This document shows, in pieces, positions 15,355-26,573 of a stretch of 64,000 bases of DNA. This DNA comes from Rubrivivax sp. (GTDB taxonomy: Bacteria > Pseudomonadota > Gammaproteobacteria > Burkholderiales > Burkholderiaceae_C). The stretch lies in the NCBI GenBank assembly GCA_022842595.1, contig JALHPF010000013.1, positions 62,001-126,000 on the forward strand, read 5' to 3'. The first letter of the stretch is position 1. Every line of letters starts with the position of its first letter. The notes beneath the pieces are model-generated. The model was not told the origin of the DNA. It made no database searches and was given only the letters and a program-made list of their open reading frames with translations. Both the position numbers and the translations under genes were made by a program.

Positions 15355-17100
15355 ATGCCCCGACAAGTTCGACCCCAGCGACACCTGATCGCCTGCGCCT
15401 TGGCCGCCCTGTGGGCCCTTGGCCCGCAGGCCCACGCTGGCCAGGAAGAGTTCCAGCCGATGCGCGAGGCCGCGCAGCAACCCGCACAGGGCCTGATCGT
15501 GCTGTACCGCGATGACACGGCCGCGGCCGACCTGGCCGGCAGCGGCGCCTCTTTCGCGGCACGCACCCGGGTGATGCAGCGGCTGGAGGCGCTGTCCGCC
15601 CGCACGGGTGCGCGGCTGAAGCACGTGCGTGCGCTCGCCATCGGTGCGCAGCTGGTGGACGTGGCTGACGCCAGTGCCGACACCAAGACCGACCTCGCGG
15701 CCCTGGCCGAGATCCTGCGCCAGGACCCCGAAGTGCTGTCGGTCGAGCCCAACGCGATGATGCAGCCGCTGCTCACGCCCAACGACACGCGCTACCCCGA
15801 GCAATGGCACTACTTTGAAAGTACCGGCGGCATCAATGCCGTGCCCGCCTGGGACCGCCGCACGGGCGCCGGTGTGGTGGTGGCCGTCATCGATACCGGC
15901 ATCGTGCCGCACAGCGACCTGAACGCCAACGTGCTGCCCGGCTACGACTTCGTCTCCGACGCTGCCTCCGCGCGCGACGGCAACGGCCGCGACAGCAACG
16001 CCCGCGATGAAGGCGATTGGTCCCTGGCCGGCGAGTGCGGCCGCCCCACGGCTGCCAACAGCTCGTGGCACGGCACGCACGTGGCCGGCACCGTCGCGGC
16101 CGTCACCAACAACGCGGCCGGCGTGGCCGGCGTGGCCTTCGGCGCGAAGATCGTGCCCGTGCGCGCGCTGGCCAAGTGCGGCGGCACGCTGGCCGACATT
16201 GCCGACGCCATCGTCTGGTCGGCTGGCGGCAGTGTGCCGGGCGTACCGGCCAACGCCAACCCGGCCAAGGTCATCAACATGAGCCTGGGCGGCAGCGGTG
16301 CCTGTGGCACCACCTACCAGGCGGCCATCAACACCGCGCGCACGCTGGGCACGGCCGTGGTGGTGGCCGCGGGCAACAGCAACGTCGACGCCAGCAACGC
16401 CCGGCCGGCGAACTGCACCGGCGTCATCACCGTGGCCGCCACCACGCGCAGCGGCGGCAAGGCCAGCTTCTCGAACTTCGGCACGGTGGTCGACGTGGCG
16501 GCGCCAGGCGCCGGCATCCTCTCGACGCTGAACAGCGGCACCACCGTGCCCGCCGCTGAGAGCTACGCCAGTTACAACGGCACCAGCATGGCCACGCCGC
16601 ACGTGGCGGGTGTGGCGGCGCTGCTGTTCCAGGCCAAGCCCACGGCCACGCCGACCGAGATCGAGACCGCGCTGCGCAACACGGCCCGCGTGTTCCCGCA
16701 GGCCTGCAGCGGCTGCGGCACCGGCATCGTCGATGCCAATGCCGCCATCACCGCCATCAGCGGCACGACGCCGCCCCCGCCGGCCGGCAACGTGCTGCAG
16801 AACAACGTGGGCCGCGTGATTTCCGGCGCCACCGGCACCGACAACCGCTTCACGATGGTGGTGCCCGCAGGCCGCACGAGCCTGAGCTTCTCGATCAGCG
16901 GCGGCACCGGCGACGCCGATCTCTACGTGCGCTTCGGCACCGCGCCCACCACCACCAGCTACGACTGCCGGCCCTACCGCAGCGGCAACACGGAGACCTG
17001 CACCATCACCAACATCCAGGCCGGCACTTACCACGTGAACGTGCGCGCCTACTCGGCGTACTCGAACGTCACTTTGGTGGGCCGCTACTCGCCGCAGTGA
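15355..17100 (+). CDS. Secreted subtilisin-like serine protease (S8) with PPC domain
   Basis: A 581-aa extracellular protease. A signal peptide (residues 1-28, cut after AHA) is followed by an I9-type propeptide (about 45-140). The catalytic domain has Asp180 (VIDTGI), His239 (HGTHVAGT) and Ser411 (NGTSMATPHVAG). After a Pro-rich linker comes a C-terminal pre-peptidase domain (about 475-581), usually removed on maturation. AAGGA precedes ATG 15355. The propeptide normally folds and then inhibits the enzyme. A free homologous propeptide gene follows directly. Confidence 0.95.
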   Translation: MPRQVRPQRHLIACALAALWALGPQAHAGQEEFQPMREAAQQPAQGLIVLYRDDTAAADLAGSGASFAARTRVMQRLEALSARTGARLKHVRALAIGAQLVDVADASADTKTDLAALAEILRQDPEVLSVEPNAMMQPLLTPNDTRYPEQWHYFESTGGINAVPAWDRRTGAGVVVAVIDTGIVPHSDLNANVLPGYDFVSDAASARDGNGRDSNARDEGDWSLAGECGRPTAANSSWHGTHVAGTVAAVTNNAAGVAGVAFGAKIVPVRALAKCGGTLADIADAIVWSAGGSVPGVPANANPAKVINMSLGGSGACGTTYQAAINTARTLGTAVVVAAGNSNVDASNARPANCTGVITVAATTRSGGKASFSNFGTVVDVAAPGAGILSTLNSGTTVPAAESYASYNGTSMATPHVAGVAALLFQAKPTATPTEIETALRNTARVFPQACSGCGTGIVDANAAITAISGTTPPPPAGNVLQNNVGRVISGATGTDNRFTMVVPAGRTSLSFSISGGTGDADLYVRFGTAPTTTSYDCRPYRSGNTETCTITNIQAGTYHVNVRAYSAYSNVTLVGRYSPQ

Positions 17101-17107
17101 GTGGACG

Positions 17108-17539
17108 GTGTGGAAGCGCCTGTACCTGGCTTGCCGGCATGCGGCGGCCTGCGCCGCGCTGGCCGGAGCGGCGGGGCTGCCAGCCGCTCAGGCGGGGTCG
17201 CCGGGCCCGGTGGTCCCGCACCCCGACACCACCGTGCACGCTGACGAGCTCATCCTGCAGTTCAAGCGCCCCGAACTGCAGGGCGCGCTGCGGGAGGCCG
17301 GGCGTGAGGGCCCGGCGCGCGCCACCGTGCAGCGCGCGCTGGACGCTCTGGGCAGGCGCCAGGGCGTGACGCTGCATTACGTGCAGACACTGGGGGTGGG
17401 CAGTGCGCTGGTGGCCATGACGCCTGCAGCTGACCCGCAGGCCGCGCTGGACCTGCGGGTCCAGCGCCTGGCCGCCGATGCCGAGGTGGCCTCGGTGGAG
17501 CTCAATGCGCGCATGACGCCGTTCAAGCCCAAGCGTTGA
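17108..17539 (+). CDS. Secreted stand-alone I9-like propeptide/inhibitor
   Basis: A 143-aa protein with an Ala-rich signal peptide ending near AQAG. One domain (DELILQFKRPEL, VQRALDAL, GVTLHYVQTLGVGSALV, VASVELNARM) matches, segment by segment, the propeptide of the subtilisin seven bases upstream (GLIVLYRD, VMQRLEAL, GARLKHVRALAIGAQLV, VLSVEPNAMM). It has no protease domain. I infer a secreted inhibitor or folding helper made together with the protease. GTG 17108 is the chosen start; translational coupling with the protease is likely. Confidence 0.8.
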   Translation: MWKRLYLACRHAAACAALAGAAGLPAAQAGSPGPVVPHPDTTVHADELILQFKRPELQGALREAGREGPARATVQRALDALGRRQGVTLHYVQTLGVGSALVAMTPAADPQAALDLRVQRLAADAEVASVELNARMTPFKPKR

Positions 17540-17564
17540 AGACCGGTGCGCCGAGCCGCAGCGC

Positions 17565-17825
17565 TCAAGGCTGAAGCTGGCAGACCTCTTGCTCGGCTTC
17601 GGCCACTTCCTTGCCCGGCTCGGTGAGGTCGGGCGTGCGCTCCTCGCTCTGCCATTCGACGTCAGGCCCGCACGACCGACCGCTGACCGGCACCCGATCT
17701 TGTGGCTCTGGTTCCCAAAAACTGCCCGACGGTGATAGGCCGCTTTCCGCTGCGTCACCGACGGTCGTGATCACCTTTGCCTGCGGCCCAGCGTTGCGCA
17801 TGGAGCGACGCTTCGGCTCATGCAC
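17565..17825 (-). CDS. Possible small hypothetical protein
   Basis: An 86-residue frame on the minus strand, acidic and Glu-rich toward its end (PDLTEPGKEVAEAEQEV). Third positions are about 70 percent G/C, below those of sure genes here. No family, signal peptide or clear ribosome site is seen. The surrounding stretch 17540-17979 holds nothing else I can support. Confidence 0.3.
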   Translation of the reverse strand: MHEPKRRSMRNAGPQAKVITTVGDAAESGLSPSGSFWEPEPQDRVPVSGRSCGPDVEWQSEERTPDLTEPGKEVAEAEQEVCQLQP

Positions 17826-17979
17826 ACCACCTTGCAGAGCGGCATCGCTGGCGATGTCGGACGCTCGGAATGGCGCCGCTCCAGGTTGTCGGACAGCCGC
17901 CCCTCGCAGATCAGAACCCGCACTCGTGCCTGCAAGCCAGGTGGCTAGGCTGCCAGGTCATTCGATGTGGGCTCGGCGC

Positions 17980-18261
17980 TTACTTTGCTGGGCGGGGCAG
18001 GCCATCGCGCCGCAGTTCGCGCAGCATGAACAGGTACAGGCTCTCCACCTTCTCGCGGGCCCATGGCGTCTTGCGCAGGACCTTCAGGCTGGAGCCGATG
18101 CTCGGCTCGTTGCTGAAGCAACGCAGGGCCACGCGCTGCGCGAGGCCGTCCCAGCCGTAGTGCGCCACCAGCTCGGTGAGGATGGTCTCCAGGGACTTGC
18201 CGTGCAGCGGGTTGCGCGGCTGGAGCGGCGGTGGCGGTGGCGGTGGCGGTGGGGTCGACAT
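17980..18261 (-). CDS. VF530-family (DUF2132) protein
   Basis: A 93-aa protein. After a poly-Pro start ([11 protein letters not shown]) it carries the compact VF530 domain: [20 protein letters not shown], then [20 protein letters not shown], then [11 protein letters not shown]. The family is a small helical fold proposed to bind DNA; its biological role is not settled. ATG 18261 is preferred. It lies downstream of tRNA-Ser beyond a strong terminator and so has its own transcript. Confidence 0.85.
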   Translation of the reverse strand: MSTPPPPPPPPPLQPRNPLHGKSLETILTELVAHYGWDGLAQRVALRCFSNEPSIGSSLKVLRKTPWAREKVESLYLFMLRELRRDGLPRPAK

Positions 18262-18423
18262 CGCGGACCATTCTCGCGCCTTTGCCAGCAACGCCGGTCA
18301 ATGGGAACAGAACCGTTCGGCACGTTCCCCTCATAGGGGGATCAGTCCAGCGCCTGTGCTTGACGATGCGGCGGACTTCCAGGGTGCCGGTTCGCGGGCT
18401 CTGCGCAACGCGATTTACCAATG

Positions 18424-18450
18424 AAAACGGGCCCCGTGGGGGCCCGTTTT
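18424..18450 (-). terminator. Intrinsic terminator after tRNA-Ser
   Basis: A perfect 12-bp stem (AAAACGGGCCCC with GGGGCCCGTTTT) closes a 3-base loop. Read on the minus strand it ends in TTTT and lies just past the tRNA 3' end. The A/T flanks make it symmetric, so it could also stop + strand transcripts. Confidence 0.85.
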
Positions 18451-18460
18451 CGGATGTCGT

Positions 18461-18548
<88 letters not shown>

Positions 18549-18605
18549 TGGTGTTTGCTGCTTTCCAGCAAGTTCGCGGTCGGCGAAGCCCGCTAGTCTA
18601 GCGCA

Positions 18606-20963
<2,358 letters not shown>

Positions 20964-20967
<4 letters not shown>

Positions 20968-21425
20968 ATCACGCCCAGCAGCTTCACTTCGAAGCGCACG
21001 GCCTGGCCGGCGAGCGGATGGTTGAAGTCGAAGAGCAGCCAGTCGGCGCCTTTTTCGCGCACCACGCCGGCATACGAACCCTGGCCGTCGGGCGTGGGGA
21101 ATTCGACCACGTCACCGATCTCGTAGTCGGCGCCGGCATCGCCCAGTTCATGCAGCAGGCTCAGCTTCACGCGCTGCAGCAGTTCGGCGTTGCGCTGGCC
21201 AAAGGCAGCGCCGGCGGGCAGCTCGAAGTGTTCGTGCGCGCCTTCGGCCAGGCCCAGCAGATGCTGTTCGATGGCCGGTGCCAGCTGGCCTGCGCCGAGC
21301 GACAGCGTGGCCGGCTTGTCGCCGAACGTGTTCACGACGTCGCGCCCGTCGGGGCCCGACAGGCGGTAGTGCAAGGTCAGGAAAGAGCCGGGCTGAACGC
21401 GGGTCACAGGGTTCACGGGGTTCAC
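20964..21425 (-). CDS. fkpB: FKBP-type peptidyl-prolyl isomerase (SlpA/FkpB)
   Basis: A 153-aa protein with the split FKBP domain and inserted flap of the SlyD/SlpA class: [53 protein letters not shown]. It catalyses proline isomerisation in the cytoplasm and acts as a chaperone. It lacks SlyD's His-rich metal tail. The start is GTG 21425, with other in-frame GTGs just behind it. It is coupled to ispH. Confidence 0.93.
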
Positions 21426-21490
21426 GAAGGGCTGCCTGCACGTGGCAAGGGCGTCGCATAGACTGGATCGCAGATTCTAACGAGCCCCCC

Positions 21491-22165
21491 ATGCCCATGA
21501 AGGACCTGCCTGCCGACCAGCGCCCGCGCGAAAAGTTGCTGGTTCGCGGCGCCGCCACGCTGGCCGACGCCGAACTGCTGGCCCTGCTGCTGCGCACCGG
21601 CACCGCCGGCACCGGCGTGCTGGCCCTGGCCCAGCAGGTGCTGGACCGCTGCGGCGGCTTCGCCGGCCTGCTGGGCGCACACCCCAGCCGGCTGCTGGGC
21701 CTCAAGGGCCTGGGCCCGGCCAAGCAGGCCGAACTGCTGGCGGTCATGGAGATGGCCCGCCGTGCGCTGACCCAGCAGCTGCAGGCCGCGCCGGTGTTCG
21801 ACAGCCCCGGCAGCGTCAAGGACTACCTGGCGCTGAACCTGGGCGGGCGCGAACGCGAGGTGTTTTCGGTGCTGTTTCTCGACGCGCAGCACCGCCTGCT
21901 GCAACTGGAAGAATTGTTCCAGGGCACCCTCACCCAGACCAGCGTCTACCCGCGAGAAGTCGTCAAGCGCGCTTTGGCCCTCAATGCAGCGGCCGTGGTG
22001 CTGGCCCACAACCATCCTTCCGGCGCGGCCGAGCCTTCGCGCGCCGACGAATTCCTCACGCAGACCTTGCGCTCGGCACTCGGGCTGGTGGACGTGCGGG
22101 TGCTCGACCATGTCATCGTCGGCCGCGGCCACGTGGTGTCGATGGCCGAACGGGGCCTGCTGTGA
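21491..22165 (+). CDS. radC: RadC family JAMM protein
   Basis: A 224-aa full-length RadC. An N-terminal helix-hairpin-helix part ([20 protein letters not shown]) precedes the MPN/JAMM domain with HNHPSG and a downstream Asp ([10 protein letters not shown]). The role in DNA repair is still debated. It is divergent from fkpB, and the Smr gene follows by 13 bp. A second, shorter RadC with almost the same JAMM core lies at 35917-36327. Confidence 0.92.
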   Translation: MPMKDLPADQRPREKLLVRGAATLADAELLALLLRTGTAGTGVLALAQQVLDRCGGFAGLLGAHPSRLLGLKGLGPAKQAELLAVMEMARRALTQQLQAAPVFDSPGSVKDYLALNLGGREREVFSVLFLDAQHRLLQLEELFQGTLTQTSVYPREVVKRALALNAAAVVLAHNHPSGAAEPSRADEFLTQTLRSALGLVDVRVLDHVIVGRGHVVSMAERGLL

Positions 22166-22178
22166 AGCCCGCCACGCC

Positions 22179-22811
22179 ATGAAGGCCGGCAGCCTGAAGG
22201 ACCTGGGCCGCCTGCGCGACGCCCTGCAGCAGCGCGAACGTGCCGCCGCAGAAGCCCTGGCACGCGAACGCGTCGCCCGGGCCACCGCCGAGCGCGCGCG
22301 ACATCTGTTCGCCTCGTCGGTGGGGCCGGTGCACCCCTTGCCCACACCGAACCTGGCCGACCTGGCCGTGCCGCGGCCGGCGCCCGTGCCGCGCCAGCGG
22401 GAACTGGACGAGGCCGCGGCGCTGCGCGAGGCCTGGTCCGACGAAGTCGACCTCGAATCGCTGCTGCTCACCGACGACGGCCTGAGCTTCCGCCGCCCCG
22501 ACGTCAGCCCCGACGTCGCCACCAAGCTGCGGCGTGGCCACTGGTCGATCCAGGGCCAGATCGACCTGCATGGCCTGCGGCGCGAGGAAGCGCGCGATGA
22601 ACTCGCGCAATTCCTGCGTGACAGCAAGCGCCGCGGGCAGCGCTGCCTGCGCGTAGTGCATGGCAAGGGTCACGGTTCGCCGGGCCGGCAGCCGGTGCTC
22701 AAAGGCAAGGTGCAACGCTGGCTGGCGCAAAGCGCCGAGGTCCTGGCCTTCGCCCAGGCCAGCGGGCCGCAGGGCGGCGCCGGGGCCTTGATCGTGCTGT
22801 TGACGGGCTGA
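22179..22811 (+). CDS. Smr domain protein
   Basis: A 210-aa protein. A charged coiled N-terminal region (about residues 5-45) is followed by the C-terminal Smr domain with IDLHGLRREEARDELAQFL, the GKGHGSPG loop and QGGAGALIVLL. Smr domains act as nucleases on branched DNA or, in the SmrB-like group, on mRNA at collided ribosomes. The DLHG motif and GKGHGS loop are intact. It is likely co-transcribed with radC. Confidence 0.9.
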   Translation: MKAGSLKDLGRLRDALQQRERAAAEALARERVARATAERARHLFASSVGPVHPLPTPNLADLAVPRPAPVPRQRELDEAAALREAWSDEVDLESLLLTDDGLSFRRPDVSPDVATKLRRGHWSIQGQIDLHGLRREEARDELAQFLRDSKRRGQRCLRVVHGKGHGSPGRQPVLKGKVQRWLAQSAEVLAFAQASGPQGGAGALIVLLTG

Positions 22812-22825
22812 CGGGGCCGGCCGTC

Positions 22826-23218
22826 TCAACCCCGGCGGTTGACCATCCAGTCGGCCGTGCCCTGGAAGGACTGGCCCAGGCGTTCGGCCAGCGGCGCCGG
22901 CACGGCCTCGTCCTGCATGGCGAGCAGCATGCACGCCATCCACTGGTCGCGCTCCTGGCTGGCGATCGGGTAAGGCAGGTGTCGTGCTCGCAGCATCGGG
23001 TGGCCGAAGCGGCTGATGTAGTGGTCGGGGCCGCCGAGCCAGCCGCACAGGAACCAGAACAGCTTGTCGCGTGAGCCGTCCAGGTCCTGCGGGTGCAGGG
23101 CGCGCAGCGCTGCGAACTGCGGTTCCAGGTCCATCAGGTCGTAGAAGCGGTCGACCAGCGCCCGCACGGCGGGCTCGCCGCCGAGCTGGTCGAACGGTGA
23201 AACGGCTGCCGTCGTCAC
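22826..23218 (-). CDS. Group II truncated hemoglobin
   Basis: A 130-aa heme protein with a 2-on-2 globin pattern: FDQLGGEPAVRALVDRFYDL, DGSRDKLFWFLCGWLGGP and HYISRFGHPMLRARHLPYPI, the last carrying the proximal His region, then RDQWMACMLLAM. It probably handles O2, NO or peroxide in the cytoplasm. The start is GTG 23218, overlapping the stop of the upstream ATPase gene as GTGA, so the two are coupled. Confidence 0.9.
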   Translation of the reverse strand: MTTAAVSPFDQLGGEPAVRALVDRFYDLMDLEPQFAALRALHPQDLDGSRDKLFWFLCGWLGGPDHYISRFGHPMLRARHLPYPIASQERDQWMACMLLAMQDEAVPAPLAERLGQSFQGTADWMVNRRG

Positions 23219-24009
23219 GGCTGCAGCAGCTTGGCCGCCGCTGCCACGATGCCCAGCGACGCCGGCGTGCCGGGCAGCCATTCCAGGACCAGCTGGCGTC
23301 GCAGCACGGCGTCGCGCACCGCAGGGTCGACCGGCACTTCGCCCACCAGGTCCAGCCGCACCGGGCTGTCCAGCTGCGGGTTGACATAGCGGTCCACCAC
23401 CTGCTGCAGCTGCTGCCGGACCTGGCGGCCTTCGCCGGGCTTGCGCGTCTGGTTCACCAGCAGGCCCATGCGGCGCCGGCCCTGGGTGGTGGCCAGCACC
23501 TTGATGGTGGCGTAGGCGTCGGTCAGCGAGGTGGGCTCGGGCGTGGCCACCACCAGCACCTCACCGGCGAGGGACACGGTATAGAGCACGACGTCGGAGA
23601 TGCCGGCGCCGGTATCCAGCAGCACATGGTCGAACTTCGGCGTGACTTCGTCGATGACCTTCTGCAGCTGGTCGCGGACTTCAGCCGTCATGCGCGAATA
23701 CTCGACCATGCCGGAACCGGCCAGCAGCACCGAGAAGCCGCCTGGCGCGGGCAGGATGGCATCGGCCAGCGTGGCCTTGCCGGTGAAGACGTCGTGCAGC
23801 GTGATCTTCGGGAACAGGTTCAGCACCACGTCCAGGTTGGCCAGGCCCAGGTCGGCGTCCAGCACCAGCACCTTGCGGCCGGCTCGGGCCAGCGCTGCGG
23901 CCAGGTTGGCCGAGACGAAGGTCTTGCCCACCCCGCCCTTGCCGCTGGTGACGGCCAGGATGTTGGCAGGCGCCGGGCCACGCCGGGCTTCGGAAGCGGG
24001 TTCAGACAT
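23215..24009 (-). CDS. MinD/ParA-type ATPase, FlhG-like
   Basis: A 264-aa deviant Walker A ATPase: VTSGKGGVGKTFVSANLAAA near residues 20-39, the switch LVLDADLGLANLDVVL, and LLDTGAGISDVVL. It matches FlhG/FleN proteins that set flagellar number, and the chemotaxis genes nearby fit that. No flhF or flagellar gene is in the window, so a general MinD-like positioning role remains possible. The downstream hemoglobin gene overlaps it. Confidence 0.85.
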   Translation of the reverse strand: MSEPASEARRGPAPANILAVTSGKGGVGKTFVSANLAAALARAGRKVLVLDADLGLANLDVVLNLFPKITLHDVFTGKATLADAILPAPGGFSVLLAGSGMVEYSRMTAEVRDQLQKVIDEVTPKFDHVLLDTGAGISDVVLYTVSLAGEVLVVATPEPTSLTDAYATIKVLATTQGRRRMGLLVNQTRKPGEGRQVRQQLQQVVDRYVNPQLDSPVRLDLVGEVPVDPAVRDAVLRRQLVLEWLPGTPASLGIVAAAAKLLQP

Positions 24010-24038
24010 GGGCAGGGCGTGCAGGTCGGACGAGGCAA

Positions 24039-24779
24039 TCAGTCATGGTCTTGGAATTGGAAACTGTCGAAGAGCAGGCGCTTCTCTTCGCTGCTGACCA
24101 CGGAAACAGCGGTGGGCTCCAGCTGTACCAGGTTGCGCCCCTGGCGCTTGGCGCGGTAGAGCTGCTGGTCGGCCCGTTCCACCCACAGGGCTGGCGTCGA
24201 ACGCACCCACTGCGGCGCAAAGGCGCCGCCGATGCTGACGCTGACGACGATCTCCTGGCCCGGGCCCACCACCACCGGCATGTGCTCGACCCGCCGGCGC
24301 ACCCGTTCGGCCACGGTTTCGCCGAAGGCGCTGGCGCAGTTCGGCAGGATGATGGCGAATTCCTCGCCGCCCACACGCGCCACCAGATCCATCGGGCGCA
24401 CGCTGTCGAGCAGCGCCGTGGCCACGGCCTTGATGACGCTGTCGCCGGCAACATGGCCGAAGGTGTCGTTCACGCGCTTGAAGTGGTCGATGTCCAGCGC
24501 CAGCAGCAGGGCCGGTTCGCCGCTGCGGGCGACACGGTCGATCTCGCGTTCCAGCGCCACTTCGAAGGCGCGCCGGTTGGCCAGGCCGGTCAATGCGTCG
24601 CGGCTGGACAGCTCGACCAAGGCGTCGACCAGCCCCTGCAGGAAAGCCGGGCTGCCGGGAACGCCCGCTGGCAGTTCACGCCCTGACGCTCCCAGCAATT
24701 GCAGCGCCCGGTCCAGCTGCAGGGCAGCGTCGGCGGGTGACTGGGGGGCAGTGGAACGGTCCAAGTGGCTGCGGCGCAA
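24039..24779 (-). CDS. GGDEF diguanylate cyclase
   Basis: A 246-aa soluble protein with a short N-terminal helical region and one GGDEF domain. The active site reads GGEEF, and five residues upstream stands RPMD, an RxxD inhibitory site. It should make cyclic di-GMP and be product-inhibited. No sensor or membrane domain is present. The start is TTG 24779 with a weak ribosome site. It is divergent from cheR and 30 bp from the FlhG-like gene, linking it to motility control. Confidence 0.9.
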   Translation of the reverse strand: MRRSHLDRSTAPQSPADAALQLDRALQLLGASGRELPAGVPGSPAFLQGLVDALVELSSRDALTGLANRRAFEVALEREIDRVARSGEPALLLALDIDHFKRVNDTFGHVAGDSVIKAVATALLDSVRPMDLVARVGGEEFAIILPNCASAFGETVAERVRRRVEHMPVVVGPGQEIVVSVSIGGAFAPQWVRSTPALWVERADQQLYRAKRQGRNLVQLEPTAVSVVSSEEKRLLFDSFQFQDHD

Positions 24780-24945
24780 CGATGTTCAGGTCCGGGCGAC
24801 CGCCAAGAGTGGTGACTCTTCAGTCTATCAGCGCGCCTGCCCGTTCCCAGGGGGCGAAATGCCCGGTCGACGCCCGCTATTTCACGGCATGGCGATGGCC
24901 ACAGACGGGACAAACTGGAAACGAGCCCCTTCCCCCCAGGACCCC

Positions 24946-25797
24946 ATGAGCGCTGCCACCGCACCCCCGACCGGCCTGTCAGAGCCGGAGTTCACGCTCT
25001 CGCCCGCCGACTTCGAACGCATCCGCCAGCTGATCTACCAGCGCGCAGGCATCAGCCTGCACGCCGGGAAGCAGGCCATGGTGTACAGCCGTCTGTCGCG
25101 CCGGCTGCGCGAAACCGGCTACAGCTCGTTCGCCGACTACCTGAGCTGGCTGGAACGCGCCAGCGGCGCCGGTGGCGAAGCCGAGTGGCAGGAATTCGTC
25201 AATTGCCTGACGACCAACCTGACCGCCTTCTTCCGCGAGGAACACCACTTCCACGCCCTCGTCGACGACCTGAAGGCGCGCGCGTCACGGCCCATCCGGC
25301 TGTGGTGCAACGCCGCTTCCACGGGCGAAGAACCCTATTCGCTGGCCATGACGGTGGCCGAGACGCTGGGGCTGTCGGCGCAGGTGAAGATCGTCTGCAG
25401 CGACATCGACACCAAGGTGCTGGCCACGGCGCAGCGCGGCGTCTACGCCGCCGACGCCCGCGGTCTGAGCCCGGAACGCCTGAAGCGCCACTTCATGCGC
25501 GGCACGGGCGGCAATTCCGGCTTCGTGCGCGTGAAGCCGGAACTGGCACGCTTCATCGATTTCCGCAGTTTCAACCTGATGAGTCCGAGCTGGTCGGCAC
25601 TGGGCGAGCCCTTCGACCTGGTGTTCTGCCGCAACGTGATGATCTATTTCGACAACCCGACACAGCGCCGCGTGCTCGAGCGCATCCACGCCGCGACCAC
25701 GCCCGGGGCACTGCTGTACGTGGGCCATTCCGAGAACTTCACCGAATCGCGCGACCTTTTCCGGCTGCGCGGAAAGACCATCTACGAGCGCGTGTGA
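24946..25797 (+). CDS. cheR: Chemoreceptor methyltransferase CheR
   Basis: A 283-aa SAM enzyme that methylates Glu on chemoreceptors. It has an N-terminal helical CheR_N domain (FERIRQLIYQRAGISLHAGK), the SAM-binding WCNAASTGEEPYSLAM, and CSDIDTKVLATAQRGVY and FDLVFCRNVMIYFD. Start ATG 24946 is consistent with family length. cheR, cheD and cheB follow in order; cheA, cheW and receptors are not in the window. Confidence 0.95.
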   Translation: MSAATAPPTGLSEPEFTLSPADFERIRQLIYQRAGISLHAGKQAMVYSRLSRRLRETGYSSFADYLSWLERASGAGGEAEWQEFVNCLTTNLTAFFREEHHFHALVDDLKARASRPIRLWCNAASTGEEPYSLAMTVAETLGLSAQVKIVCSDIDTKVLATAQRGVYAADARGLSPERLKRHFMRGTGGNSGFVRVKPELARFIDFRSFNLMSPSWSALGEPFDLVFCRNVMIYFDNPTQRRVLERIHAATTPGALLYVGHSENFTESRDLFRLRGKTIYERV

Positions 25798-25867
25798 CGG
25801 CCCGCCAGCGGCCCGGCGCCGCGGGAATTCAACTTCCGCCTGGCACGGCCGACAACCCCATCACACC

Positions 25868-26542
25868 ATGCTTGCAACCGCACCCTCCCCCTTCCCGCCC
25901 ACGCGCCCGGTCAGTGGTGGCAGCAGCCGCCTTGAGCGGCTGAAGACCGCACCGCGCAAGCCCGGCGAGGCCAGCTTCTTCTTCTACGACGCGCACTTCC
26001 GCAACGAGGCGGTGAAAGTGCTGCCCGGGGAGTTTTTCGTCTACGACGAAGACATCCTGGTGATGACGACCCTGGGCAGCTGCATCGCGGCCTGCATCTG
26101 GGACCGCGACAAGCGCATCGGCGGCATGAACCACTTCCTGCTGCCCGACACCGGCGGCGGTGGCGGCGACAGCGGCCGCTACGGCAGCTATGCCATGGAC
26201 CTGCTGATCGGCGAGCTCATCAAGCGCGGCGCCACGCGCGGCGGCATGGAAGCCAAGATCTTCGGCGGCGGCGCCGTCATCAGCGGAATGAACACCATCA
26301 ACGTCGGTGAGCGCAACACCGCCTTCGTGCTGGACTACCTGCGCACCGAACGCATCAGCGTCGTCAGCAAGGACGTGCTGGACATCTACCCGCGCAAGGT
26401 GTGTTTCCTGCCGCAAAGCGGCAAGGCCATGGTCAAGCGCCTGGCTTCGGCGAACACCGAGGCCCTGGCCGCGCAGGAACGCGCCGCCGCCACGCGCAGC
26501 GCGCCAGCGGCCACCAGCGGCGGTTCGGTGGACCTTTTCTAG
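25868..26542 (+). CDS. cheD: Chemoreceptor glutamine deamidase CheD
   Basis: A 224-aa deamidase converting receptor Gln to Glu. The catalytic Cys is in [13 protein letters not shown] and the His in [23 protein letters not shown] and [11 protein letters not shown] are also conserved. The N-terminal 30 residues and Ala-rich C-terminus are unconserved. It lies between cheR and cheB. Confidence 0.95.
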   Translation: MLATAPSPFPPTRPVSGGSSRLERLKTAPRKPGEASFFFYDAHFRNEAVKVLPGEFFVYDEDILVMTTLGSCIAACIWDRDKRIGGMNHFLLPDTGGGGGDSGRYGSYAMDLLIGELIKRGATRGGMEAKIFGGGAVISGMNTINVGERNTAFVLDYLRTERISVVSKDVLDIYPRKVCFLPQSGKAMVKRLASANTEALAAQERAAATRSAPAATSGGSVDLF

Positions 26543-26573
26543 AACAACAACGACTCTGCAAGAGGCAATTGCA

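Noticed and set aside
15091..17034. 647-codon open frame opposite the subtilisin gene
   Set aside because: Gly/Val/His-rich shadow; the plus strand carries a full catalytic triad, signal peptide and propeptide.
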